Counted from the first letter of the stretch, positions 10,579-22,395 are shown. The stretch: 64,000 nt of DNA from Liopterus haemorrhoidalis (GCA_963971575.1 OZ020611.1:241638654-241702653), one strand, 5' to 3'. Made by a program: numbers and translations. The notes: generated by a model from the sequence alone, not told the origin.

Positions 10579-11891
10579 CAAGGTGTCTCAAAAGAAATTT
10601 TATATTTAGTGGACCGATTAAAAAAAAAGTAAGCCGTATATAGAAAAAATGTTTATTAATTATTAAAATACACTTTTTGGGGATTTATTTCTTAAAAATA
10701 ATATCGTCTAAATGTAGACCCTCGCGTTCTCGGCACTCATTTAACCGAACAGTAAAATTACTTATGACGTCTCGGCAGGTGGACTCAGGGATGGCTGCCA
10801 TTTCGTGACGGATATTTTCTTTCAAATGCGCCAGTGAAGCCGGTTTATTGGCGTAAACTTTAGATTTAAGATAACCCCATAGGAAAAAGTCCATAGGGGT
10901 TAAATTTGGACTGCGTGGAGGCCAATTTATGTCACCTATCCGGGAGATCTATTTGCCTGAGAAAATTTCACGAACACGTGGCAGAGACATATTGGACGTG
11001 TGTGAAGTTGCTCCGTCCTGCTGGAACCATGTTCTTTGGTTATAGCCAGGAAAGTTTTGCAGTTCAGGTACCAAGAAGTTTTCTAACATCTCCACATAAC
11101 GCTCTGAATTCACTGTAACTGCACGCCCCCTTTCGTCTTCAAAAAAGTAAGGGCCGATAATTCTTCGCGCCGACATCGCAGCCCATACGGTCACTTTAGG
11201 CGAATGTAGGGGTTTCTGATGTTTGCGTTTCGGATTCGTTGCACTCCAGTAGCGGCAGTTCTGCCATTTAAATACGTGGCCATTAAGATGAAAATGAGCT
11301 TCATCGGAAAACAAAATGTTGGTAAACGTTGAAAATAGCTCAATCACCTGATTTACGAAATTAAGCCTCTGACTGGCATCTTGGGGCTTTAATTCTTGCA
11401 CCAATTGAATTTTGTAGGGGTGCAGCTTTAGGTCTTTGTGCATAATGCGATATAATGATGATCTATGCACATTTAAAGCACTTGCGCGCTTCCGAATTGA
11501 AAGGTTCGTGTCGTCACGAACAGACTGATTAACATTCTCCACGTTTTCTACCGTTCTTGATGACCTAGGCCGCCCGGATTTTGATTTATCCAGCGTTGTA
11601 CCAGTCTCTTCAAACTTTTTAACCCAATGTCGAATGAGAGGAATGCTTGGCGCATCATTTAAGTGGCGAAAACTTCGAATACTGCAGAATTTTCTACGCG
11701 CTACAGTCGCCGAATCACCGTTTTTGTAAAACTCTCGCACGCATAACGCGCGGTCTGCTCCCGAGAAACGCTCCATAGCGACTAAATTCCCAAGAGCCAG
11801 GCTACCGATTGACATAACCCCCGCGCCCCTCGGATACGTTGCGTTCACGCAGTAAGCTAAATAAATATAAAATTTCTTTTGAGACACCTTG
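10579..11891 (-). mobile_element. Tc1/mariner-type transposon (DD41D, rosa-like), 1,313 bp
   Basis: Perfect terminal inverted repeats of about 30 bp beginning CAAGGTGTCTCAAAAGAAAT, TA duplications at 10,577-10,578 and 11,892-11,893. It is inserted in the Helitron: GGCTAGTAATAGCGCG at about 55,590 is the empty paralogous site. It contains a nearly intact transposase with one internal stop. Perfect TIRs and a single lesion indicate a young insertion. Confidence 0.93.
10685..11776 (-). pseudogene. Mariner-type transposase, one in-frame stop
   Basis: About 363 codons from MERFSGADRALCVREF. The frame is open further upstream, but that part translates the TIR, so 11,776 is the likelier start. N-terminal helix-turn-helix region (residues about 1-60), then SGRPRSSRTVENV (second HTH), LHPYKIQLVQEL, and the DDE catalytic core: D in LFSDEAHFH, D in WFQQDGATSHTS, D in LTPMDFFLWGYLKSKVY. 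Counting from the second to the third Asp gives 41 intervening residues, as in rosa-like DD41D elements. A TAG at 10,949-10,951 interrupts the frame between the second and third Asp (GK-stop-ISRIGDINW); the rest is in the same frame with no shift. Product: cut-and-paste transposase, inactive in this copy unless the stop is read through. Confidence 0.9.
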
Positions 11892-12333
11892 TATTAGCGC
11901 GACCATTTAACTTACTTTTAAAAGGCATATTTACTATTGCTAAATTTTCTACCGACTGTACTCAGAGCGATGTTGCCCGCACGAACTTCCGAGATTAAAT
12001 GCGTCCCCACTCTTACATATTTGAGCCATTTACGATTTTGACCGAACACTCCCGATCTCAATATAATTGTACAACCAACTATTGAAGGGAAATTCCCGTG
12101 TTCTCACTGACGGTTTAATAGATATTCCAATGGTCCAATATAATTAAAAACAAAATTATTAATTTCTCGTTTCTAATGGGACTTTTTTGAGATTTTCGAT
12201 TTTTCTAGTTATGATGAAGGCATTTTCTACCTGTATGCCAAATTTAAACTCGGTACCATATCTGGAAGGTTAGAATTTCCGAACATATCCACAAATATTC
12301 TCTTTTATATATAAAGATTAGTAGACACAGTTA

Positions 12334-13358
12334 CAGAGGCGTATCTAGATATTTGTCAAAGGGCGTTTAACATGGATAACCGTTTGACGATTCGACATCG
12401 AGCTCGGAATTGTATGCAAACGACTTATGTTATCAAGTGATTGCAAAAATTCGTGCCCGATTTGAAATAAAATTAAATAAAACACATTTTCGTGGAAAAA
12501 CATTTTTATTAATTAATAATGTACTCCACATCATTTTCTATAACTGTCTCCCAACGTTTTATCTTCAAAGAAAGTAGTAAGGTAGTTTTTGAATTCTTCC
12601 ACAGAAAAAATATTTTTGCCATTCAAATTATTTTGAAGAGAACGAAACAGATGAATATCTGAAGGGGCAAGGTTAGGGGAATACGGCGGGTCCTGGAGGA
12701 TTTCCCATTTTAACTCCTTAAGTTTTTGCAGTGTCTGTTGAGCGGCATGTGGTCTAGTGTTGTTGTGAAAGATGATGCCTTTTCGATTAACCAAACTTGG
12801 ACATTTTGCTTGGATTTCCACATTGAGTTGGGTGAGTTGCTCACAGTACTTCTCCGCAGTTATTGTTTTGCCACGTGGAAGAAGATCGAAATAAAATATT
12901 GCTCTGCAATCCCATCAGACACATAACACTTTCATTGGATGCAATTCAGTTTTTCCCAAAGATTCTGCTCGTTAACTCCCATGCTTCCTGCTTCTTTTTG
13001 TTTTTATGTTGTGATACATAATCCATTTTTCATCTCCAGTTATTACTCTATCCAAGCAAAGTTCATTTTGTTGACGGGCAAGGAGAGAAACGGCAGTGGA
13101 AACACGTTTCAGTTTGTTCCGTTCTGTCAAAATGTGCGGAACCCATATATCGAGTTTCGAAGTATAGCCAAGTTTTTTTAAATGGCGAAATGCTGTCGAT
13201 TTGTCAACATTTAACTTCTCAGGAATCTCTTCAGTCGAAATCCGTGGATTACTATTCACCAAATCAAGGATACAGTCATTATTACACGGGCACGAACTTT
13301 TGCAAATACCTGATATATTTTTTACATCCCCTTCCATAAATTTCTGGGTACGCCACTG
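12334..13358 (-). mobile_element. Element with CAGWGGCGTA ends carrying a mariner transposase relic
   Basis: The outer ends CAGAGGCGTATCTAGA (left) and, inverted, CAGTGGCGTACCCAGA (right) form a TIR. A second inverted pair (GCAAAAATTCGTGCCCG at about 12,444 and its counterpart at about 13,290) lies inside. No clear target duplication. Either the coding relic belongs to the element or the ends are those of a host MITE; the sequence alone does not decide. Confidence 0.6.
12531..13337 (-). pseudogene. Mariner (DD34D) transposase pseudogene
   Basis: N-terminal part (13,337 down to 12,972): DKSTAFRHLKKLGYTSKLDI, then WVPHILTERNK and RVITGDEKWIMYHN (first catalytic Asp). Middle part in shifted frames: GKTELHPMKV, FDLLPRGKTITAEKYCEQL. 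C-terminal part (12,821 down to 12,531): LVNRKGIIFHNNTRPHAAQQ, PPYSPNLAPSDIHLFRSL. This is the mariner signature order. The second catalytic Asp (usual HDNARPH) is replaced by Asn, and frameshifts break the frame. From that position to the third Asp there are 34 residues. It is dead by both lesions and is of a different family from the element at 10,579. Confidence 0.88.
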
Positions 13359-13359
13359 A

Positions 13360-14425
13360 GAATGTGAATATTGAAAACCCTGGACCTGTTTTATTTAAAA
13401 TATTATTTTTTCTCCAAGCATATCTAGGCGGGTTAGCTGGGAACCAAAACAAGTTTCAGGCGAAATAGTACAGTAGGATTTTTGATTTGATAATTATTTC
13501 GAAAGTTATTTGAAATATTTTTTATGTGCCCACAATTTGTTTTCACTTACTAAATACCTACAAAATCCTGAAATGTGTATTTTTTTTTTATTATATTGTT
13601 TTATTGGCAAAAATTCAGACGTCCCATTGTAACCATTGCCTAGGCCCCATAAAAACCTTAATACGGCACTGTAAATATTTTACAAATTACGCACAATATC
13701 TTAAAATTATGTGTGATTTTGTGATTGACAAGTCAATATTACAAAAATTATATCCGTAAATACATTGTCAAAAAAACGTAGGTCATAATAATTTGAATAA
13801 TACTTAATAGTATCAGGGTCGATTTTGAAAGTAATATTTTAGTTATGGAGTTCATGAGGTCAAAATTATTTTGCACTATTTAATAATTAAGAAGTGTCAT
13901 TGAAATTTAACAAATTCAGTCAAATTTATTAAAATTATTTTAAATAATCTATACACAATAGAACTATTATTAAATATTTTGCATTTAAATTATTGCAAGT
14001 CATTGTGTTGTTTTAAAATAAATATCGTAGGAGAAGGATTATTTTTCGATTAAAGTAAGGCATTAGTTAAAAAATAATACTTACAAAAAAATATAAATGC
14101 CGATTAAAAAGTTATATCGACACTCCTGTACCTATCTGTTTGTTTGTTTATCTGTCTGTCTATTTGCTTATATGTCTGTCTGTTTGGACGGTAGAAATTG
14201 AGGCCAAACGGCTGGTCGTTAGAGTTGAATTTTGGCATGCATATACAGATCTTGAACTTGCATAAATTTATTTTAAAATTTAATTTCCAATCGTATTATT
14301 GTTTAAATTTAATAAATGCATATATATACCTATGTTAATAATAATAAATTTATTTTAAAATTTAATTTCCAATCGTATTATTGTTTAAATTTAATAAAAT
14401 AAATTATCTAACTAGACTCTAGCTC
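13360..14425. other. Decayed repeat remnants, no gene
   Basis: 13,540-13,590 has the HINE 3' motif AAATACCTACAAAATCCTGA. 14,110-14,260 is an old HINE microsatellite block (GTCTGTCTGTTTGGACGGTAG, GCCAAACGGCTGG). A segment of about 54 bp with TTCCAATCGTATTATTG is present twice in direct orientation (about 14,264-14,317 and 14,345-14,397). Confidence 0.6.
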
Positions 14426-14924
14426 TTATTAGTCTAAGAGCTAGCAACGTCACAAAAAAGTTTATTTTAGGTCGGCTGGTTTTTCGATATTTTTCTTTCT
14501 TATTGAAGTTAGGTAGGGATGCGGTACGACTGGCACCTGGGAGCGGTTGCGTTTACCTGTGCGCATCTCGCCTGTACAGGTAAAAACTGGATATTTTGAA
14601 ATCATTTTAAGACATTTTTTTAAAAATAATTTTCTGTCTCTTTAGCATTATAAATTTATAGTTGCCAGACAGTTTCGTTGTTGCTAACATTGCGCCAGAT
14701 CTAATTTAAGCATTTAAAAAATAATATTTTTCAAACCATTTTAGTATAGCTGTAATTTTAATATGATACTGTTCTGTAATCAAAGAATACAATATTAATT
14801 TGCCAGACGGAAATTCCGTTGTTTAACTAGGAACCAGACCAATTGAAGTCCCGGGGAGAATAGGTGAGTTAGAAGAGATAACAGTAAAACAATCACAGCT
14901 GCTATTTTTACTTGCCCGACCTTA

Positions 14925-15600
<676 letters not shown>

Positions 15601-15709
15601 CAAGTCTAGCGGAGGTTTCCCTTCGCCACTGGTTTAAGTTGGCGTCGACCACATGAGTGTTTATGTTTGCTTGTTTTTATAAAATAAAATAAAGCAGAAT
15701 TTTATCGTG

Positions 15710-15941
15710 ATGAGTGAAAAACATGTTTTTTGTTCAGACAAAAGTAGTAAAATAATAAAATTTAAAAAATAATAATATTTTTTTTTTATTTTATTTTTAT
15801 TTTTTTACAGATAATCATGTCCTAGAAAATGACGATATATCTGAATACAATAATAATAATGATATAAGGAGTGATAACGATGATAGCAGTGACGATGATA
15901 CTGACGATGTAGCATTTTATTGTGACAGAATTATTCAATAA
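15710..15941 (+). CDS. Small acidic ORF with one intron inside the long-TIR element
   Basis: Exon 1 is 15,710-15,743 (MSEKHVFCSDK), with a GT donor at 15,744. After a pyrimidine-rich tract, the acceptor TTTTTTTACAG ends at 15,810. Exon 2 runs to the TAA at 15,939-15,941. The joined frame is 54 codons plus stop, with a highly acidic stretch (DNDDSSDDDTDD) ending FYCDRIIQ. The same two-exon design is kept in copy 2 on the minus strand. I do not recognise a family. It may be the N-terminal scrap of a larger transposon protein; the splice is inferred from sequence only. Confidence 0.45.
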
Positions 15942-16621
15942 AAATACTGAATTACATTTTATGTTTAATTTCCTACATATTTAAAATAAATGATTTGTTT
16001 TATTTTGCTAATAATATTTTTTATCAGTTGTTCTCATCTCATTTTACTTTAATTATTATTCTGCTCTATTTTTTTTATGAAATTCTAACCTATATAACCT
16101 GTCTCTCTTTAACGCCCTCTGTTGCAGCTATCTCTCTCACGCAACCAACGAATAAGCTGCCACACTCTTCTAACTTACCTATTATCCCCGGGACTTAAAT
16201 TGGCCTGGTTCCTAGTTAAACAACGGAATTTCCGTCTGGCAAATTAATATTGTATTCTTCGATTACAGAACTATATCATATTAAAATTGCAGCTATGCTA
16301 AAATGGTTTGAAAATTATTATTTTTTAATTACTTAAATTAGATCTGGCGCAATGTTAGCAACAACGAAACTGTCTGGCAACTATAAATTTATAATGCTAA
16401 AAAGACATAGAAAATTATATAAAAAAAAAATGTCTTAAAATAATTTCAAAATATCCACTTTTTACCTGTACAGGCGAGATGCGCACAGATAAACGCAACC
16501 GCTCCCAGGTGCCAGACGTACCGCATCCTTACCTAACTTCAATAAGAAAAGGAAATATCGAAAAAACAGGCGACCTAAAATTCTTTCTCGAAAACGTTGC
16601 TAGCTTTCGGACTATATAGTT

Positions 16622-16790
16622 ATGGCCCCCGTTGTGAAAAGCCCCAATTGTGTACGGCCCGAATTGTCCATCGCCCCAGTTGTTAATGGCCCCAGTTCTT
16701 AATGGCCCCAGTTGTTAATGGCCCCAGTTGTGAAAAGCCCCAATTGTGAACGGCCCGAATTGTCTTACGGCCCCAATTGTCTGGTTACCG
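16622..16790 (+). repeat. GGCC minisatellite, array 2
   Basis: Alternating units such as GGCCCCAGTTGTTAAT, AAAAGCCCCAATTGTG and CGGCCCGAATTGTC. It directly abuts the long-TIR element, which inserted into a relative of this array. Confidence 0.85.
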
Positions 16791-16839
16791 TCTATTATAA
16801 CCTCAATGTTATTTCAAATATGGTTGAAGACGTAATATA

Positions 16840-16970
16840 CCCAGACCGCCGAGAGGACTTTGGGGCCCAAGGGAGACTCTTTCTTTGCGGGCCCCGGGGA
16901 GAAACTTTCTTTGCGGGCCCCGGGGTAATGATTAATTCTATACTTCTACACCCGGGGCCGTCAAGACAGT
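16840..16970 (+). repeat. GC-rich short tandem repeat
   Basis: Two or three units with TTCTTTGCGGGCCCCGGGG. It is strongly GC-rich compared with its surroundings, and open frames in both strands come from the repeat. Confidence 0.5.
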
Positions 16971-17059
16971 GAAAACTAATTATTTCAGTTCGGACTCTGG
17001 ACCATATGCAAATGAAGCGGGAATTTATTAGAATACAGGGAAAATACAACTGATGACCT

Positions 17060-18127
17060 AAAAAATTGATGTGAAGTGTGAATTTTCACACATTTCAGGG
17101 TTTCGCAGGTATTAAGTAAGTGAATGATGATTATTTGGAATGCCAAAACAAATTTTATGTTAAAATATTTTTTTTGTTAATTTTAATTCGAATACCTAAT
17201 ACCATTATTTAGATTTCTAAATATTTGCAGTATTTCTTTTATATAGCAAGGTTCATTCATATTTTGAAAATTGCGCCTACGGGTTCCATTGGTTGTTTAA
17301 GTCATAAACTCCGCCCCTCTGATTTTGTATACATTCAAACATAGAATTAAATTATAATTTCAACACTTCTCACTGGTTATTAAATTTACGCTTTTAAAAA
17401 TTTAATGCAACATTTACCAAAATATAACTAGAATTTCGACAAAATAATTTAAACAAAATAATAATGCAAAAAAAAAACAGAAAAAAAAATTGACGGGAAT
17501 CGAACAGTAGTTTGCAACTTACGAAGCGAGAACGTTACCACTGGACTACGGACGTTCACTCATTTACTGTGTTAAATAGCGGATTAAATATTTTACATAT
17601 TTTAGTTAAAAACGCAAAAAATGCGTTGTTTTCCGAAAACATAATCTGATCAAAAATTCCTATTGTGCTATTCCGGTTCACACCAATGTACAGTACTTAG
17701 AATTTTTTCAGATTTTTAGTTTTAACCATCTGGACTACAGGGTGTGGGACAAAAAATTTTTTGCACAATTTTAGCAAAAATCGCGTCAAAATAATTTATT
17801 TTGCAAAAATAAAATTTTGATCGTTAATCCACGTACCAAGGGCTTTCATTTGATACCCTACAAAGAATTGTAAAAAAATATTTTTTTTTTTCGATGAGCA
17901 TATATTTGTTTATATTTATCGGGATATGCTTTTTCGATGTTTTAGTATTTTTCCTATGTGTGGGTCACAGAGTTGATAAGCATGCCAAATTTCAACTCTC
18001 TAGGTTTAGCCGTTTGTCTACAATTTTTACCGAACAGACAGACAGACAGAGAGACAGACAGACAAACAGACAGACCACAAAATGACGGTATAAGGGTTTT
18101 TTGGTCATACCTACAAAACCCTAAAAA
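17060..18127 (-). mobile_element. HINE-like repeat H4
   Basis: Complete minus-strand copy: T-run, hairpin and inverted subterminal motif at 17,060-17,113, 5' end at about 18,127, short (TCTG)n at 18,035-18,070. The tRNA-like module is about 17,491-17,553 on the minus strand, with TAGTCCAGTGG (box A-like), CTTCGTAAG, and TGTTCGATTCCCG (box B). It is unlike the modules of the other copies. Confidence 0.88.
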
Positions 18128-18228
18128 AGGTGCTCACTTCTGAAATACAAGCGATAGAAAAAGGTCCTCACTTCTAAATTTCAAGTGATGACCAAAAAAA
18201 AGTCCTCACTTCTAAATTTGAAGTGCTG
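18128..18228 (+). repeat. CACTT minisatellite array
   Basis: Units of about 40 bp with AAAGTCCTCACTTCTAAATT and CAAGTGATGACC, between H4 and the hAT element. Confidence 0.7.
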
Positions 18229-18232
18229 AACT

Positions 18233-19122
18233 CAGTGGCGACTCCTGAGTACGCACTGCAAAGTTGCAGCTCTTACTTGAAAATAATTTAAAAAAAATCT
18301 TTTTTTGTACTCAAAATGCATTTAACATAGTAATTGTGGTGTGAAAATGCTTTTTTTAAAAATATATTTTGAACTTTGAATGCTTTTGCTTCATAAATAT
18401 TTACAGGTTTCCTTTGAATAAGTCTACGTCGCGCTGCTTATATCCTAGCGTCAAGGAAAGTACAAATGTAGGCTTGTAAAGGGGTAGCGGTGCGTAGGCA
18501 GTAGTGATAAACTGGTGGGGATCGGAGCTAGAATGCTTTCAGCGTCACAATAACAGTGATCACAGTACTTTGAAATTATTGAATGTATTTATTTAAGTCG
18601 TAACGAAATCGCTATACCTATATTATCTCTAAAAATTTATTGTTTAGGTAGGTATTAATAATTAGTATTTTCTAACTTTTTCTTTTAAATTTATATAAGT
18701 ATCTTAAATTAACAAATACATTTCGTACTTTAGATTATAAAACAATAGGTTTAAAAAATGAATACTGTCAAATCATTTTTAGAAATTTCATTTAACAGAC
18801 GAAAATTAGAAAAAAAATTGATATTAAAAAATTTGGGCGACACACACAAAATTTAAAAATTTCGGAAAGTGCAAAAAGCAAAAATTATAATTATAAGAGG
18901 CTATAATATTATTATTTTATTATTATTATGATTTTTTTTTAAATGTGTTGGTTAAAACCCTAAACGCCGCAAGGCCTAGGGTAAATAGAGAATTTATATA
19001 TATAATTATAAGAGGCAATTCAACAGAGTCTTATATGATAAAACGTCGTGGTTAAACACCTAAACCTATCCTTGTATTATAATTTTCAGCTCTGAGTCAC
19101 AAAAAGTCACGAACCGCCAGTG
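18233..19122 (+). mobile_element. hAT non-autonomous element with a ZMYM1-like exon start, copy 1
   Basis: Ends CAGTGGCGACTCC and, inverted, CACTGGCGGTTCG, flanked by a perfect 8-bp duplication GCTGAACT (18,225-18,232 and 19,123-19,130). The interior reads MNTVKSFLEISFNRRKLEKK at about 18,759, then frameshifts. A LINE-type fragment of about 110 bp with ATT repeats (about 18,904-19,013) is inserted, flanked by a duplicated TAATTATAAGAGGC. The sister copy is 37,732-39,527. Confidence 0.88.
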
Positions 19123-19384
19123 GCTGAACTAAACAACAAAAAAAAAAAAAAAAACGGTCCTCGTTGCAAAATTACATTTCATTAATAACTTTTACATTAT
19201 TTTGGCGCCATTTTGCATTTTGAGTCTCACGACAGTGTCCCCCTCGCAGCGGCACCCGCATGCCCTTTTCCGCCGGCCCTGACCACTGTATATCATTTTT
19301 TATTTTTTTTATTTTAATGGCCTTTGCCAATTTTAATTGGTCTAATATGATGGAAAATAAAGTACTATGCGCCTAAAAACAAGG

Positions 19385-19640
19385 TAATTAGGTTAGGTTT
19401 AGTTAGTAAAAGTCTAAAACCGAGCGGAGCGAGTTACCCATCTTCTAGTTTAAGGACAAAGCACTATTTTAGGTTAGGTTATGTTAGTAAGGGTTTTGTT
19501 AGAAGAAGCCGAGCGAAGCGAGCTACCCATCTTCTAGTTTAATGTCAAAACACTATCTTAGGTTAGGTTAGGTTAGTAAGGGTTTGGTTAGAAGAAGCCG
19601 AGCGAAGCGAGCTACCCATCATCTAGTTTAATGACAAAAC
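19385..19640 (+). repeat. Tandem repeat of about 98 bp with TTAGG tracts
   Basis: Two and a half units: TTAGGTTAGGTTAGTAAGGG, then AGAAGCCGAGCGAAGCGAGC, then TACCCATCTTCTAGTTTAA. Each unit holds two to four TTAGG-type pentamers. Confidence 0.85.
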
Positions 19641-20049
19641 AAACTCACACTAACATAACAATGCCACCTGTTTAGAATCACCGTACATTGAACAAATCAT
19701 GTGTGGTATAGTAAATATGAATAGTAAAACTATGTACATAACACAAAACCCTTAAGACTTAACAGATGGGGAAATACCATTTTTATAATCCTTTAAGAAT
19801 GGGTGTATAAGTACATTTATGATCCCATTAGCGGGTTTTTCTGATCTAAGGAGCCCTGTTCGATTTCAAAATAATCCAACAGGTATCTTTTACCTGGCGT
19901 ATTTTCTGAATGGAAAATTTAAAAATTATGAATAGACCAAGTATGATAGTTATTTAATAAGTGTAGTCTGTCAACTTTTATTGATCACTGCTTTTTTGGC
20001 TTTCCGATCCCCTCGGCATTCCTCTCAAATATTTACAAAATATTTTTTA

Positions 20050-20192
20050 TCGATGAATTGATCATTCGATGAATTGATTTTCGATGAATTGATTTTCGAT
20101 GAATTGATTTTCGATGAATTGATTTTCGATGAATTGATATTCGATGAATTGATTTTCGATGAATTGATTTTCGATGAATTGATTTTCGATGA
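20050..20192 (+). repeat. 15-bp tandem repeat (TTTTCGATGAATTGA)
   Basis: About nine nearly identical units. Because 15 is a multiple of three, it gives a false repetitive peptide IFDEL. Confidence 0.95.
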
Positions 20193-20514
20193 ACTTACCG
20201 TGAATAGTTACCACTACGCTACGCCAGTCGGCTACTGTATATCATTGTTCAAACGAATAATAGTTTTTTATTTGCCTTATTTCCTTTACTGGTCTGATAT
20301 GACTAAGGTGTTTAAAAATTAAATGTTATTAATAATATAGTATTACAACATTAGTTTAGTAAACAATTAGTTTAGTTTATTAGTAACCGATAATAATTAA
20401 ACCAGGTCATCGTGACGTCATTGGCCACAGGTCACCCTGAAGATGCAATGTCTAAAGGCAGTGGCTTTTTCTGGGGTACCAGGGTGCCTTAGGCATACCA
20501 TCCCAGCAAACATT

Positions 20515-20860
20515 TTTATACGGGCCAGTACTGTTGAAGCACATACTCCCCGGCATTGAAAGTAATGGGCCAGTGCTGGCATTTCGTACTGGGCCAGTAC
20601 CCCGGTGTTCCCGTGGCCGTTACTGGCCCATTGATGTATCAGTTGCCGGCCCAGCAACGGTAAAGTGCATTGAAAGTAATGGGCCAGTGCTGGTATTTCG
20701 CACTGGGCCAGTGCTGGCATTTCGCACTGGGCCAGTGCTGGCATTTCACACTGGGCCAGTGCTGGCATTTTGCACTGGGCCAGTACCCCGGTATCCCCGT
20801 GGCCGTTAGCTGGCCCGTTGATGTATCAGTTACTGGCCCAGCAACGGTAAAGTGCAAAAT
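20515..20860 (+). repeat. GC-rich satellite with 24-bp units in a longer duplicated unit
   Basis: Four to five 24-bp units (GGGCCAGTGCTGGCATTTCG then CACT) lie at about 20,689-20,785. They are bounded on both sides by a duplicated block with CCGTGGCCGTTACTGGCCC and CCCAGCAACGGTAAAGTGCA (about 20,612-20,672 and 20,797-20,858). Long open frames in several frames are repeat artefacts. Confidence 0.85.
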
Positions 20861-21011
20861 AATCGCATTAGTTGCAAGATTTATTTCTGATGGACCAGTG
20901 CTTATATTATACCCACTCTCTAGTGTTTCAAATGTAACATATGTGTACTTACCCAGTATTAAAATAAATTAATGGTTAGGTGCAAAATAAATACTCATTT
21001 GGCCATTTGAA

Positions 21012-21155
21012 CCATCGTTGAATAAATTTATTTAACAAATAAAGTTGATAATATCGCATCGGTTTTAAACTATTAAGGAAGAAATTAACATTGCTGTCAA
21101 TACAATGATGCGATATTGTTAACATAAGTTGTTAAATAAATTTATTCAACGATGG
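21012..21155. mobile_element. 144-bp MITE
   Basis: Inverted ends CCATCGTTGAATAAATTTAT and the exact complement at 21,130-21,155. The inner arms share ATATCGCATC and GATGCGATAT. No ORF, target duplication unclear. Confidence 0.75.
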
Positions 21156-21362
21156 TAAAACTGGCCGATTGTAAATTGTATTAACTATAATTTATTGATT
21201 TATCTATAAATATTAAATAAATATAATTTCAGTAATAACAGGAATTAGTTTATTTAATTTAATGAAGAATTTTAAGAAAATGGATTTCTGCCATTTCGGC
21301 CAAACCAATTGCATCGTAAAGATAAGGGGTGACTAATAATTTTCCCCAATATTCGTCTTGTA

Positions 21363-22220
21363 TTATACCATTATTTAATATCATTATTTAAGTTTCTAAA
21401 TATGTGCAGTATTTTTTTTACATAGCAAGGTTCATTAAGATTTTGAAAATTGCGCCTATGGCTTCTATTGGTTGCTTAAATCATTAGCCCCGCCCTCTGA
21501 TTTCGTATACATCAAACAGAATTAAATTATAATTTCAACACTTCCCACTGGTTATTAAATTTACGCTTTTAAAAATTAAATGCAACATCAGCCAAAAAAT
21601 TCGAACTCTAGTTTGCAAGTTACCTGCTTGACAAATTAGAAAACCAATGACTAAACGCAAATCGCTATGAGCGCTGACGTATCAACTTGGTTACATAGCG
21701 AATTAAATATTTAACATATTTTGGTTAAAAACACAAAAATTGCAATATTTTCCGAAAACATAATCTGATCAAAAATTCCTGTTGTACTGTTCATACCAAT
21801 ATACATTACTTAGAATTTTTTCAGATTTTTAGTTTAAACCACCTGGGCTACAGGGTGTGGGATAAAAATTTTTTTGCACAATTTTGACAAAAATCGCGTC
21901 AAAATAATTTATTTTGCAAAAATAAAATTTTGATCGTTAATCCACGTACTAAGGGCTTTCATTTGATAACCTACTCAGAATTTTAAAAAAATATTTTATT
22001 TTTCGTTTATCACATATTTGTTTATATTTTTAGGGGGATATGTTTTTTAGATGTTTTAGTATTTTTCCTATGTGCGGATCAAAAAGTTGTACAATCATGC
22101 CAAATTTCAACTCTCTAGGTTTAGCCGTTTGGCTACAATTTTTACCGAACAGACAGACAGACAGACAGACGACAAAATGACGGTATAAGGGTTTTTTGGT
22201 CATACCTACCAAACCCTAAA
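21363..22220 (-). mobile_element. HINE-like repeat H5, 3'-truncated
   Basis: 5' end at about 22,218, (TCTG)n about five units at 22,150-22,171. The collinear body reaches 21,363, where the 3' subterminal motif and hairpin are missing. The tRNA-like module is about 21,605-21,690 on the minus strand, with TTGCAAACTAGAGTTCGAA; it shares the TTGCAAACTA core with several other copies. Confidence 0.82.
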
Positions 22221-22395
22221 ATGGACCTCACCTCCCAAAATCCAAGTGAAAAGCAAAAAAAAACAAAAGGCCATCACCTCCCAAAATCTAAGTGAAGAGC
22301 AAAAAAATACAGGTCCTCGCTTTCGCGCCCTTTTCCTTAGTGTGCTAGGGGCCATTTATATTTTATATTAGGGTGCCGTCACGTAAAATATTTGA
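22221..22395 (+). repeat. CACTT minisatellite and hAT-type end
   Basis: Two units (CACCTCCCAAAATCCAAGTG), then CGCGCCCTTTTCCTTAG. This is the arrangement found inside the hAT MITE at 28,399-28,652, so it is probably a truncated relative. Confidence 0.6.

Larger units (their letters stand above)
9029..12317 (-). mobile_element. Helitron, copy 1, with two nested DNA transposons
   Basis: On the minus strand the element starts TCTTTATATATAAAAGAG (5' TC) at 12,317 and ends GGGTACACTGCTAG (3' CTAG) at 9,029. The outside bases are A and T, as expected for Helitrons. It is paralogous to 54,707-56,456, which keeps a helicase fragment; in this copy that part is deleted near 10,153 (GATAATTCTTTAGCGTTTTC joins two distant parts of the other copy). 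Nested inside are the ISL2EU-like element 9,150-10,073 and the mariner-type element 10,579-11,891. Both paralogous junctions are visible at 54,840 and 55,590. Confidence 0.85.

Noticed and set aside
16712..17049. 86-aa and 84-aa frames in GC-rich repeats
   Set aside because: Overlapping frames on both strands of short tandem repeats; no protein family resemblance.
20074..20322. IFDEL repeat protein, or CRISPR-like array of 15-bp units
   Set aside because: Simple tandem repeat with no spacers, whose unit length is a multiple of three. No CRISPR structure and a eukaryotic context.
20418..20972. Long overlapping frames in the GGGCCAGT satellite
   Set aside because: Open in several frames on both strands because the unit is 24 bp; not coding.
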